From Paenibacillus ferrarius (GTDB lineage Bacteria > Bacillota > Bacilli > Paenibacillales > NBRC-103111): a stretch of DNA of 64,000 bases. Under the pieces are notes generated by a model. It was not told where the DNA came from. It ran no database searches and saw only the letters and a list, made by a program, of their open reading frames with translations. Shown here piece after piece: positions 44,268-52,925 of the stretch. Both the position numbers and the translations under genes were made by a program. The DNA lies in contig NZ_MBTG01000013.1 of NCBI RefSeq assembly GCF_002027705.1, forward strand, positions 124,001 through 188,000, given 5' to 3'. The first letter of the stretch is position 1, and each line of letters opens with the position of its first letter.

Positions 44268-45616
44268 AACTCAGAGATTATCTTCGTCTTGGCTGGGACC
44301 AGCTGCAGCGGCGCAAGGTGGTAACAGCGCTTTGCACCGTCGGCATCGCCATTGGCTCGGCTTCCATCATGGTTGCCCTCGGTTTTGGAGAATCCATTCA
44401 ACATTACAGCCAAAAGCAAATGAGCTTCTATCTCAAAACAGATGAGATTACTATCGTAGATCAAAGCAATGATCCGAACAACCCAGCCAAATTAACGACA
44501 AGCAAACTCGATCTTATACGTACATTCCCGCATGTTAAATCGGTCGCCAGCTTCCAGGATCTGGGCCAGTTCAATTTCACGGTCGATGACGGCAAGCAAA
44601 GCTACCTTCATCTCTTCGCTACCGAACTGGATACACTTGAGGATTTCGACGCTAAGTTTCAACAAGGCGGCGCCAGCAGCCAGAACAATCTGATCGTGCT
44701 CAATTATGGAGCAACGCTTGGTCTCATGGATGTAAAAACGATAGAAGCTCGCAACAAACTAATGCAGCAAAATCCGAGCAAGGAACAAGACGAAATCTTC
44801 CGTCAAATGGACGTTCTCCCTTATGCCTTATACCAGAAGCAAATCCTCCTAAAAGCCAATAACTATCAGGAGCAGTCTGCGAATCCAGCCGGTGCCAGCG
44901 CGACCCAGCCTAAAGAAATAACCCTTCGTGTCACAGCCGTACTTAAGAAGCCGGAGGGAATGCCGGAATACATGCTGCAAGGAAACAAAACGGCTTATGT
45001 CTCGCCACAAACAGGACTTAATATCCTGGAGTCTCTCAACAAAGCTTCAACGAATGGGCAGCCCCGCTACTCCGAAGTCAAAGTCAAAGTCGATAGCAGC
45101 AGCAATGTGAAGCAAGTCGATGAATGGATCAAGAAGCTGAGGCTTACGACGCAGACAAATTTATTTCAAGAAGATCGGATGAAAGGCGAATTCGCCATTG
45201 TTCGGCTGCTGCTTACCGGCGTTGGTCTGTTTGTTCTTTTCGTAGCTTCCATCTCCATTGTCGTTGCAATGACGATGTCCACCCATCAGAGACGCAGGCA
45301 GATCGGCATCATGAAAGTACTCGGGGCCAATTTAAAACAAATCCGCAATATGTTTATTGTGGAATCATCCCTTCTCGGCATGCTGGGTGGGTTTGTAGGT
45401 ATTCTACTCTCCTATTGGGTCATATGGGGAATTAACTTAATCATTATCCAATTCGGCTCCAATGGCCGAGGCGATTCCCCCGAAATCTTATTTATCAGCT
45501 TCTGGATTCTTCCTGTCGGCATGTTCTTTGCGATTATGACAGGCGTTCTATCGGGCTTATATCCAGCAGTGAAAGCTTCCCGAACAGATGCGTTAACGGC
45601 CATTAAACGAGAATAG
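44264..45616 (+). CDS. ABC transporter permease, MacB/FtsX-like
   Basis: A 450-aa protein with one N-terminal span (VVTALCTVGIAIGSASIMVA), a large extracellular domain (about residues 50-320), and three C-terminal spans with FVASISIVVAMTMSTHQRRR and IGIMKVLGANLKQIRNMFIV, the FtsX-fold signature. Such permeases export peptides or lipoproteins by a mechanical mechanism. Start GTG, coupled to the ATPase stop. The adaptor gene follows 12 bases later. Confidence 0.9.
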   Translation: MKLRDYLRLGWDQLQRRKVVTALCTVGIAIGSASIMVALGFGESIQHYSQKQMSFYLKTDEITIVDQSNDPNNPAKLTTSKLDLIRTFPHVKSVASFQDLGQFNFTVDDGKQSYLHLFATELDTLEDFDAKFQQGGASSQNNLIVLNYGATLGLMDVKTIEARNKLMQQNPSKEQDEIFRQMDVLPYALYQKQILLKANNYQEQSANPAGASATQPKEITLRVTAVLKKPEGMPEYMLQGNKTAYVSPQTGLNILESLNKASTNGQPRYSEVKVKVDSSSNVKQVDEWIKKLRLTTQTNLFQEDRMKGEFAIVRLLLTGVGLFVLFVASISIVVAMTMSTHQRRRQIGIMKVLGANLKQIRNMFIVESSLLGMLGGFVGILLSYWVIWGINLIIIQFGSNGRGDSPEILFISFWILPVGMFFAIMTGVLSGLYPAVKASRTDALTAIKRE

Positions 45617-45628
45617 GAGATTGCCAGC

Positions 45629-46729
45629 ATGAGGAAAAAGAAAACTTGGGTGCTTATTCTTACAGCAGTCATTATCTGCGGGATCAGCAGCTTCTTATAC
45701 GTATCCAGCCATCCAAAGTCCAAAAACGCCAATCAAGCAGACTCTGCTTCTGCCAAGGCTTTGCAATTCAAAATCACAAAAGAAGATCTAGTTAATAGCA
45801 TTGAAGTCAAAGGGAAATCCTCCTATGCGAAGGAGACTCGTATTTATGCCCCCTTCAACGGGGAAATCAAAGCGTGGAACGTCACCGACGGTGCTCAGGT
45901 TACAAAAGGACAGTTGCTTTTCGAACTTGACGGCTCCCCGCTGCGTGGCGAAATTGCCAGCCTTCAATCGACACTGAAGAAACAACAACTGGAGGCTGAT
46001 CTTGCTAATTTCAAAGCGGCCGGACCCCAAGGAGATGCGGGCAGCATCGCTGCCGGGGCCGTGAACGAAGATGAGGCCAGAGGGCGCTTTGCCACAGCCG
46101 AGGGACGCAAGATTCAACAGCAGCTTAATGAGGTGAACGATACCTCGCTTCAACTTCAATTGGCAAAAAAACAAGAAAAAGTAGAACAAGCTGTGTTCAA
46201 TGCCCCTGATGATGGCATTTTCTTATTCGAGGATTCAGCCAAAATCCCTAAATCCGTCGAAGAAAGTGCCCGAATAGGGAAAATCGTTGATTTGACGAAG
46301 CTGCAATTGGTTTGCACCGTCGGAGAATTCGATGTCTTCCGTATTAAGCCGGGTATGATCGTACAAGTCAAAGTTGAAGCCCTGAAACAGAAAAAGCTTC
46401 AAGGCAAGGTTGAGAAAGTATCGAAGTTTGCCAAATCAGGAACAGACCAAGGAACGAGCTCCGCCCAATTCGAGGTCACCATTTCCTTGGAGCCTGACGA
46501 CCAGTTGATTGCTGGCCTAAGCCTGACAGGAACAATAGAAACTGAAAAGAAGGCAAGCACCGTCGTCGTTCCGACTTTAGCTGTGATGCACGAGAAAGAA
46601 GTTTATTACGTTATGCTGCAGAATGCGCAAGGCGCTGAGCGGCGTGAAATTGAGATCGGGCTGGAAACACCTGAGAAAACCGAAGTCCTAAAAGGATTAA
46701 ATGAAGGCGATACGGTTGTGCTGCAATAG
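45629..46729 (+). CDS. Membrane-fusion/adaptor protein of the ABC exporter
   Basis: A 366-aa HlyD/MacA-like protein with a single N-terminal anchor (TWVLILTAVIICGISSFLY). IYAPFNGEIKAWNVTDGAQV is the biotinyl-lipoyl half, followed by a helical hairpin (about residues 105-185), VFNAPDDGIFLF the return half, and beta-barrel segments near VVVPTLAVMHEKEVYYV. ATP-binding, permease and adaptor genes in this order resemble YknXYZ/MacAB of Gram-positives. ATG follows TAGGAGA. Confidence 0.88.
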   Translation: MRKKKTWVLILTAVIICGISSFLYVSSHPKSKNANQADSASAKALQFKITKEDLVNSIEVKGKSSYAKETRIYAPFNGEIKAWNVTDGAQVTKGQLLFELDGSPLRGEIASLQSTLKKQQLEADLANFKAAGPQGDAGSIAAGAVNEDEARGRFATAEGRKIQQQLNEVNDTSLQLQLAKKQEKVEQAVFNAPDDGIFLFEDSAKIPKSVEESARIGKIVDLTKLQLVCTVGEFDVFRIKPGMIVQVKVEALKQKKLQGKVEKVSKFAKSGTDQGTSSAQFEVTISLEPDDQLIAGLSLTGTIETEKKASTVVVPTLAVMHEKEVYYVMLQNAQGAERREIEIGLETPEKTEVLKGLNEGDTVVLQ

Positions 46730-46825
46730 TAAACTGGCATATAATAAGCGTTAAGTCTTAGTACCAAGTAATAAAATACAACCGCTATGGACAAATTGAT
46801 TTTGCAAAGGCAGGTAACCGTTTCA

Positions 46826-47473
46826 ATGAATTATAATGATTTCAAAACAATTGTATTAGAACGACGTAGTGTTCGAAACTTCACAGAGCAGGCCGTCTCT
46901 GTGGAGGATATTCGTGAAATCATCGACTGCGCCAGATATGCGCCAAGCGATACGAACTCCCAAACCTGGAAATTCATTGCCATTCGAAATACAGAAAAAA
47001 TCAAACACATTGAACAACTTACGTGGGAACAGCTCCACGCTCGCGCTGCTGCTGCTGAGCAGAACGGACTTTCCCGGGAAGCACGTTTGCTGGTGAAATC
47101 TTTCGGCCCTTACGCAACTGCGTTCTCGGATGCTCCTGTGTTAATTATTTGTTTGGCTACCCCATACGAATCCAAGTTCCGCGATCGCATTTTCGATCCG
47201 ATTCAACTTGTTGAAGAGCATGTGTGGGCGGAAGAAGGCATCAAGAGCTCTTGCCTCGCTTCCCAGAACCTGATGCTTGCAGCTCATGCCAGAGGCTTGG
47301 CTACGTGCCCGATGACAGGTCCTGTACTGCTTGCTCAAGATCAGATTCGTGCCTACCTGGACATTCCGGAAGAGTGTCAAATCAATATGGTTATTGCCTT
47401 GGGCCATCCCAAGGAGCGTCCAGGCAAGCTGGCACGCAAAGAAGTTGATGATATTCTGCAAATTATTGATTAA
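46826..47473 (+). CDS. Nitroreductase-family FMN oxidoreductase
   Basis: A 215-aa homodimeric flavoenzyme. LERRSVRNFTEQAVSVEDI is the FMN phosphate-contact start, ARYAPSDTNSQTWKFIAI the second FMN region, and NMVIALGHPKERPG the C-terminal motif. It may reduce nitro compounds or quinones; the physiological substrate is not known. The start at ATG 46826 has AAAGGCAGGT; ATG 46787 has no ribosome site. It follows the exporter operon by about 95 bases and may be separate. Confidence 0.88.
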   Translation: MNYNDFKTIVLERRSVRNFTEQAVSVEDIREIIDCARYAPSDTNSQTWKFIAIRNTEKIKHIEQLTWEQLHARAAAAEQNGLSREARLLVKSFGPYATAFSDAPVLIICLATPYESKFRDRIFDPIQLVEEHVWAEEGIKSSCLASQNLMLAAHARGLATCPMTGPVLLAQDQIRAYLDIPEECQINMVIALGHPKERPGKLARKEVDDILQIID

Positions 47474-47492
47474 AGATCTCCCCACCAAATAG

Positions 47493-47531
47493 TAGGCTGC
47501 CCTCAAGGTATTTTGACCTTATGGGGCAGCC
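47493..47531. terminator. Terminator between nitroreductase and the dppC-like gene
   Basis: AGGCTGCC and GGGCAGCCT pair, with an inner CAAGGT/ACCTT stem; the tail CTTCTTGCTT is U-rich. It can serve both convergent genes. Confidence 0.6.
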
Positions 47532-47540
47532 TCTTCTTGC

Positions 47541-48458
47541 TTATTGTCTGGCATCCAGAGCGTCACGCAAGCCGTCTCCTACGAAATTAATCGCAAGCAC
47601 AGTTAATAAAATCATCGCACCAGGCGGAACCCACAGCCAAGGCTGGTCTGTCAGCACCGTAAGGGACTGTGCATCTGTCAGCATATTACCCCAGCTTGCA
47701 GTCGGAGGCTTGACACCCATGCCGAGGAAGCTAAGCCCGGCTTCGCTCATAATCGCTGAGGCAATGCCGAACGTGGCATTGACTATGATTGGACCGATCG
47801 CATTAGGCAAAATATGCTGAAATAAAATACGCGGCGTGCTCAGTCCGAGCGCTACGCCAGCCTTCACATAATCGAGCTGTTTGATCGACAGCACGCTTCC
47901 TCTAACCAGCCGCGCTACGCCCGGCCATGAGAACAAGGCTAAGACCAGGATGATCGTGGTCATATTCGATCCCAGCACACTAATGATGACCAAGGTAACC
48001 ATCAGAAAAGGAAAGGCCATGAACATGTCTGTAATCCGCATGACAGCCATATCCAGCCAGCCGCCAAAATAAGCGGATACGATGCCGACTAACGTACCGA
48101 AGGTCACGTATAGGGAGACCGTGACAAAGCCGACGATCAGGGAAACTCTTGTCGCATAGATGAGACGGCTCACCACATCTCGGCCGACCTGATCCGTACC
48201 CAGCCAATGAACCGCCGATGGCTTCGCAGAGAAGATCGCTGTCACCTCTTTGGGATCATGCGGAGAGATTAGTGGAGCCGACAAAGCAACAGCGATGAGC
48301 AGCAGCGTAACGAACAGCCCGGCTACCGCTAGCTTGTGTCTTGTGAAGCGGAGCCAGAACTGCCGCAGCGCGCTGTCTGCCGCTTGCTCATCTGCTATAT
48401 ACGCGACGATGGCCGGTTGTAAGGGCCCCTCTTTCAGTTGATACTCCGATAAGGCCAT
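47541..48458 (-). CDS. Peptide-type ABC transporter permease, DppC/OppC-like
   Basis: A 305-aa permease with six spans. The FWLRFTRHKLAVAGLFVTLL start, HWLGTDQVGRDVVSRLIYAT and the EAA loop DYVKAGVALGLSTPRILFQH match the DppC group. It forms a heterodimer with the DppB-like permease encoded 15 bases upstream. Last gene of the minus operon that runs from 54584. Confidence 0.9.
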   Translation of the reverse strand: MALSEYQLKEGPLQPAIVAYIADEQAADSALRQFWLRFTRHKLAVAGLFVTLLLIAVALSAPLISPHDPKEVTAIFSAKPSAVHWLGTDQVGRDVVSRLIYATRVSLIVGFVTVSLYVTFGTLVGIVSAYFGGWLDMAVMRITDMFMAFPFLMVTLVIISVLGSNMTTIILVLALFSWPGVARLVRGSVLSIKQLDYVKAGVALGLSTPRILFQHILPNAIGPIIVNATFGIASAIMSEAGLSFLGMGVKPPTASWGNMLTDAQSLTVLTDQPWLWVPPGAMILLTVLAINFVGDGLRDALDARQ

Positions 48459-48473
48459 ACATTTACCTCCGAA

Positions 48474-49424
48474 TTAGTTGTAATTAATTCTAGGGTCCGC
48501 AGCTGAATACAGCAGATCCGCTAACAAATTCGTCACCAGCACAATCAGGGCTGCTACAAGATTCAAGCCCATCAGCGTTGGATAATCGCGGGAGAGAATC
48601 GATTGCATGGTCAGCTGGCCAATCCCTGGCCACTGAAAGATCTGTTCAATCAGGATGCTCCCTCCAAGCAGCAGCGGGATTTCCATCCCAATCACCGTAA
48701 TAATCGGGAGCAGCGCATTGCGCAGTGCATGCTTGTTCGTCACCCAGAAGGGATGAAGCCCTTTGGAAACCGCTGTGCGCAAATAATCTTGCTTCATCAC
48801 ATCGAGCATACTGGCTCTTACATATCTCACCTTTTTGCCCGCGATCACAACCCCCAGCACGAAAACAGGGAGAATCAGATGACGGACATAATCCCAGACG
48901 CCGCCTGTACCTCCAAGTGTGGTCATCCCGCCCGTCGGCAGCCATTTGAGCTGAACCGCCACAATATAGATGAGTCCAAGCCCCAGAAAAAACTGTGGAA
49001 CAGACGTTCCGATAAAGGACAGCCCCGTCATCAAATAATCGAATTTCGTATTCTGCTTCACAGCGCTCACAATGCCAATCGGCAGTGCAATCATAATGCC
49101 AAACAACAGTGCGCTTGATGACAGCAGCAATGTAGGACCAATGCATTGGCCAATCATTTTGGTAACCGGAGCGTAGGAACTGAAAGAATAACCAAGTTGA
49201 CCGTGAAGTAAATTGAACAGCCACTTGACGTATTGCAGAAACAAGGGATCATTAAGTCCAAGCAAATTTTTCCTCATTTCCAGCAATTCCTTGGGCGTAT
49301 TCGGATCGATGAACATATCCACTGGATTTCCTGGCGCTAGTTTAATAATGAAAAAGTTAATGACCGAGATGCCAAACAAGACCGGTATGGCGATAAGGAC
49401 ACGACGTATGATGTAATGAAGGAT
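48474..49424 (-). CDS. Peptide-type ABC transporter permease, DppB-like, probable ATC start
   Basis: About 316 aa. LHYIIRRVLIAIPVLFGISV is the usual DppB N-terminus, LAPGNPVDMFIDP and the EAA loop DYLRTAVSKGLHPFWVTNKH follow. The in-frame codon where the paralogue at 57688 has its ATG is ATC at 49424, seven bases after GGGAGGGG, and no ATG, GTG or TTG with a ribosome site precedes it; the frame otherwise opens only at a TTG inside the previous gene (49517). I report the ATC as the most likely start, possibly non-canonical or a base change. Confidence 0.82.
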   Translation of the reverse strand: MLHYIIRRVLIAIPVLFGISVINFFIIKLAPGNPVDMFIDPNTPKELLEMRKNLLGLNDPLFLQYVKWLFNLLHGQLGYSFSSYAPVTKMIGQCIGPTLLLSSSALLFGIMIALPIGIVSAVKQNTKFDYLMTGLSFIGTSVPQFFLGLGLIYIVAVQLKWLPTGGMTTLGGTGGVWDYVRHLILPVFVLGVVIAGKKVRYVRASMLDVMKQDYLRTAVSKGLHPFWVTNKHALRNALLPIITVIGMEIPLLLGGSILIEQIFQWPGIGQLTMQSILSRDYPTLMGLNLVAALIVLVTNLLADLLYSAADPRINYN

Positions 49425-49447
49425 CGCACATCCCCTCCCAAGATTTT

Positions 49448-51433
49448 CTAATTTATTGGAAAATGGCAAGCAACCGCATGCTCTCCAGCTGTAAGCGGCG
49501 GTTCTTCGTGCCGACAAAGCTGCTGGACATAGGGGCAGCGTGTATGAAAACGGCAGCCTGCCGGAGGATTAGCCGGACTAGGCACGTCCCCTTGAATGAT
49601 TAGCCGCTTATTCGACCGCAAGGTAGGGTCAGGCGCTGGATAGGCATTCAGCAGAATCTGGGTGTACGGATGCTTAGGACGTTGGAATACTTCCTCCTTA
49701 CGTCCAATTTCCACAATTTTGCCTAAATACATGACAGCAACCCGTGTGCTGATATATTGAACGGCTCCGATGCCATGAGCAATGAATAAGTAGGTCAATT
49801 TCAGCTCTTTTTGCAAATCCGCAAGCAGATTCAGAATTTGCGCCTGGATCGATACGTCAAGCGCCGATACCGGCTCGTCACATACAACCAGCTTGGGCTG
49901 AAACGAGATCACACGGGCAATTCCAATCCGTTGGCGTTGGCCTCCAGAAAACTCATGCGGGTATCTTTGCTTGTAGGCACGCGGCAAGCCAACCAAATCA
50001 AGCAGCCGATCTACCTCTCCCTGCACCTGTTGTCTGTCCACCAAACGATGAGCAATGAATGGCTCAGCCAAGATGTCATTGATTCTTTTGCGGGGATTCA
50101 GTGAGGAATATGGGTCTTGAAAAATGATTTGCAGACGAGTACGAATCGGCTTCAGTTCTCTTTGTGAAATATGGGTAATATCCTCGTTTTGAAAAAGAAT
50201 GCGGCCTTCGAACGGGTCTTCCAGCCGTACAATCGAGCGACCGATCGTTGATTTGCCGCAGCCCGATTCACCAACGAGTCCAACCGTTTCCCCTTCATAA
50301 ATGGCGAGACTTACATCGTCAACCGCTTTGACGTGTCCCACTGTCCGGGATAAAACGCCTTTTTTTATTGGATAGTACGTCTTTAGTCGATCGATTTGCA
50401 GCAAGGGGGTGTTCGTTGTCATACGCCGACCTCCTGTGGATGTGGAATGCGTGGGTTGATCCGCAGCCTGTTCCTGAGCGACCCAGCATCTCACAAGATG
50501 CTCAACACCTACTGCTTGCAAGTCAGGCTGGTGCTGTTGACATCGCTCGGTAGCGAGCGTACAGCGTGTATGAAACCGGCAGCCTGCCGGCATGCGCTGA
50601 AGGGATGGCACCGTGCCTGGGATGGCGGTGAGACGCCCCCCTTCTCCTTCTAATCGCGGGATGGAGTTGAGCAGTCCCTTCGTATAGGGATGCTGCGGTT
50701 CCCGAAACAGTGTGAACACATCCGCTTCCTCTACAATTTGGCCTGCATACATAACAACCACTTTGTCCGCCATTTCCGCTACGACGCCCAAATCGTGGGT
50801 AATGAGCATAATCGCAGCGCCGCTTTCCTCACGAAGTTCCTTCATAAGTTCCAGAATTTGCGCTTGAATCGTTACATCAAGGGCAGTCGTTGGCTCATCC
50901 GCAATGAGCAGCTTGGGCTTGCAGGATAAAGCCATCGCAATCATAATCCGTTGACGCATGCCGCCTGACAGCGTATGCGGGTATACTTCCATGACATCTT
51001 CAGCACGGGGCAGACCGACTTTGCGAAGCATTTGGACAGCGTATGCCTTCGCTTCTTTCCGCGAGTGGCTGGTATGCTGCCGAATCATTTCTACCAGTTG
51101 ATTCCCAATGGTCAGAACAGGATTCAATGAGCTCATCGGCTCTTGAAAAATCATGGCAATGTCCTTGCCCCGCAAGCGCCGCAGCTCGGATTCTGACCAA
51201 GCGGCCAAATTGGAGCCGTCGAAGTGAATCTCTCCTTGCTTAATTCGCCCATTTTGACCTAGAAGCCCCATCACTGATAACGAAGTTACGCTTTTCCCGC
51301 AGCCCGATTCTCCAACAATCCCAATGGTTTCCCCGGCTTTAAGCTTGAAGCTGATTTCATCGACCGATATTACTTCTTCCTTTCCCGTCCGAAAGACCGT
51401 CTGGAGCCGGTCAATTTCCAGCAAATACGTCAT
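49448..51433 (-). CDS. Fused double ABC ATPase (DppD-DppF) for peptide uptake
   Basis: A 661-aa protein with two complete ABC domains, usually two genes. Domain 1 (residues about 1-330): GESGCGKSVTSLS, LSGGMRQRIMIAMA, LLIADEPTTALD, ITHDLGVV, then the C-rich oligopeptide tail CRFHTRCTLATERCQ. Domain 2 (about 345-660): GESGCGKSTIGRS, FSGGQRQRIGIARV, LVVCDEPVSALD, and FIAHGIGAVQYIS, where the residue after the H-loop His is Gly instead of Asp; it ends with a second CRFHTRCPYVQQLC. ATG 51433 is chosen because DPP homologues start MTYLLEI. It feeds the two permeases downstream. Confidence 0.9.
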   Translation of the reverse strand: MTYLLEIDRLQTVFRTGKEEVISVDEISFKLKAGETIGIVGESGCGKSVTSLSVMGLLGQNGRIKQGEIHFDGSNLAAWSESELRRLRGKDIAMIFQEPMSSLNPVLTIGNQLVEMIRQHTSHSRKEAKAYAVQMLRKVGLPRAEDVMEVYPHTLSGGMRQRIMIAMALSCKPKLLIADEPTTALDVTIQAQILELMKELREESGAAIMLITHDLGVVAEMADKVVVMYAGQIVEEADVFTLFREPQHPYTKGLLNSIPRLEGEGGRLTAIPGTVPSLQRMPAGCRFHTRCTLATERCQQHQPDLQAVGVEHLVRCWVAQEQAADQPTHSTSTGGRRMTTNTPLLQIDRLKTYYPIKKGVLSRTVGHVKAVDDVSLAIYEGETVGLVGESGCGKSTIGRSIVRLEDPFEGRILFQNEDITHISQRELKPIRTRLQIIFQDPYSSLNPRKRINDILAEPFIAHRLVDRQQVQGEVDRLLDLVGLPRAYKQRYPHEFSGGQRQRIGIARVISFQPKLVVCDEPVSALDVSIQAQILNLLADLQKELKLTYLFIAHGIGAVQYISTRVAVMYLGKIVEIGRKEEVFQRPKHPYTQILLNAYPAPDPTLRSNKRLIIQGDVPSPANPPAGCRFHTRCPYVQQLCRHEEPPLTAGEHAVACHFPIN

Positions 51434-51492
51434 CTTCCACACCGTCTTTTCATATGTAGTAGCGCATCGACACTGCCCACCAGCAAGCAGCC

Positions 51493-52905
51493 TCAAACGA
51501 GAACTGGCGCTTTGACCTCAACAGGAATAGCTGGCAGGTACGGCTTCCCTTGCGTCTTTTTTTGAAACTCAGCTTGAGCCAGACTTAGCAAGCTCCCTCC
51601 ATCCGTCAGCAGCTCATAGGTGGATAGCGCCAGCAGCTTGGCGGCATGATGCATGCCTTTTAATCCGATCGATGAACCGAAGGCAGCCGTCGCCTGCCAA
51701 GTATGCACCTGAACACCAAACGGGGCGCAAGTTGTCATGATTTGACCGGTTGGGGCAATCCAGGATACATCGCCCACATCCGTAGAGCCCCCGCCGGTAG
51801 TTGGACCAGTTGGCTTATAATTAACGAATGAAGTTGGCAGGAGGTCATCTTCTGCCAAGCCTAGTTCCTTCTGCCGCTTCTTGGCGTATTGCTGCAAAGA
51901 AGGCTCCAGTGTTGCAGCCAATGCGCCCGCTAACGCCAAATCTTCCTCTGTGAACAGAAGCGGCCCCGCTTCATCTTTCTGGTTAAACAGCAGATCATTC
52001 AAGGTTTCATTCACATTCAGATCATAAGCGCCGGCTTTGATTTCCCACGTGACTTCCGTTTCAGTCATAAGAGCAGCGCCTTGAGCAATCTTGATCTGAC
52101 GTTCAAGCAATTCATCCACATGCGCTCGATTCGCTCCGCGCAGGTAGTACCAAACACTTGCCTTGTCCGGAACGATATTAGGCGCTTCACCCCCATTGGT
52201 AATGGTGTAATGAATACGCGAGCCGTCAATGACGTGTTCTCGCAAATAATTCGCCCCAATGTTCGTCAATTCAACGGCATCCAGCGCGCTCCGCCCTAAA
52301 TGAGGGGCAGCGCCAGCATGAGCGGCCCTGCCTTTGAAGAAAAATTCAACCGATGTAAGCGCCGAGCTCGGAATGTTCCACGGCGTGTTCGAATGACCGG
52401 GATGCCAGGTTAATGCAGCATCCAGATCATCGAATACCCCAGCGCGTGCCATGAACGTCTTGCCGGAGAGTACCTCTTCCGCCGGGCAGCCGTAATAGCG
52501 AATGGTCCCTGTCAATTTCTCTTGAACAAGGCGCTCCTTAAGAGCGATCACGGCCTCTACGCCTGCAGTCCCAAGAAGGTTATGACCGCATCCATGACCT
52601 GGGCCATTGGTAATTATCGGCTCCCGAACAGAGCTGGCCTTCTGGGACAGTCCCGGTAAAGCGTCGAATTCTCCCAGAATGCCAATAATGGGTGAGCCGT
52701 AGCCATATTCGGCCACGAAAGCTGTCGGCACGTCGCCAACACCCGAAACGACAGTAAACCCAGCCTCCTGCAGGACGGAGATTTGCAGCTTGGAAGCAAA
52801 CGCCTCCGTATAAGCGACCTCTGGACGGTTCCAAATTTGCAAAGCTTGGTCCTCGAACGTCTTCTTATTTTCATCCAGCCAATCGACCAATTGCTTCTTT
52901 CCCAT
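51493..52905 (-). CDS. M20-family amidohydrolase (AbgB-like)
   Basis: A 470-aa zinc hydrolase that cleaves amide or peptide bonds. GILGEFDALPG, NGPGHGCGHNLLG (metal-binding His and Cys), YGCPAEEVLSGKTFMARAG (catalytic Glu pair) and a C-terminal TFNAPTGG-like GPTTGGGSTDVGDVSW are seen; the whole sequence resembles p-aminobenzoyl-glutamate hydrolase subunit AbgB. ATG 52905 lies eight bases after GGAGGT. It sits inside the ABC uptake operon, so it probably processes the imported compound. Confidence 0.9.
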   Translation of the reverse strand: MGKKQLVDWLDENKKTFEDQALQIWNRPEVAYTEAFASKLQISVLQEAGFTVVSGVGDVPTAFVAEYGYGSPIIGILGEFDALPGLSQKASSVREPIITNGPGHGCGHNLLGTAGVEAVIALKERLVQEKLTGTIRYYGCPAEEVLSGKTFMARAGVFDDLDAALTWHPGHSNTPWNIPSSALTSVEFFFKGRAAHAGAAPHLGRSALDAVELTNIGANYLREHVIDGSRIHYTITNGGEAPNIVPDKASVWYYLRGANRAHVDELLERQIKIAQGAALMTETEVTWEIKAGAYDLNVNETLNDLLFNQKDEAGPLLFTEEDLALAGALAATLEPSLQQYAKKRQKELGLAEDDLLPTSFVNYKPTGPTTGGGSTDVGDVSWIAPTGQIMTTCAPFGVQVHTWQATAAFGSSIGLKGMHHAAKLLALSTYELLTDGGSLLSLAQAEFQKKTQGKPYLPAIPVEVKAPVLV

Positions 52906-52925
52906 CGACAATCACCTCCGAATCC

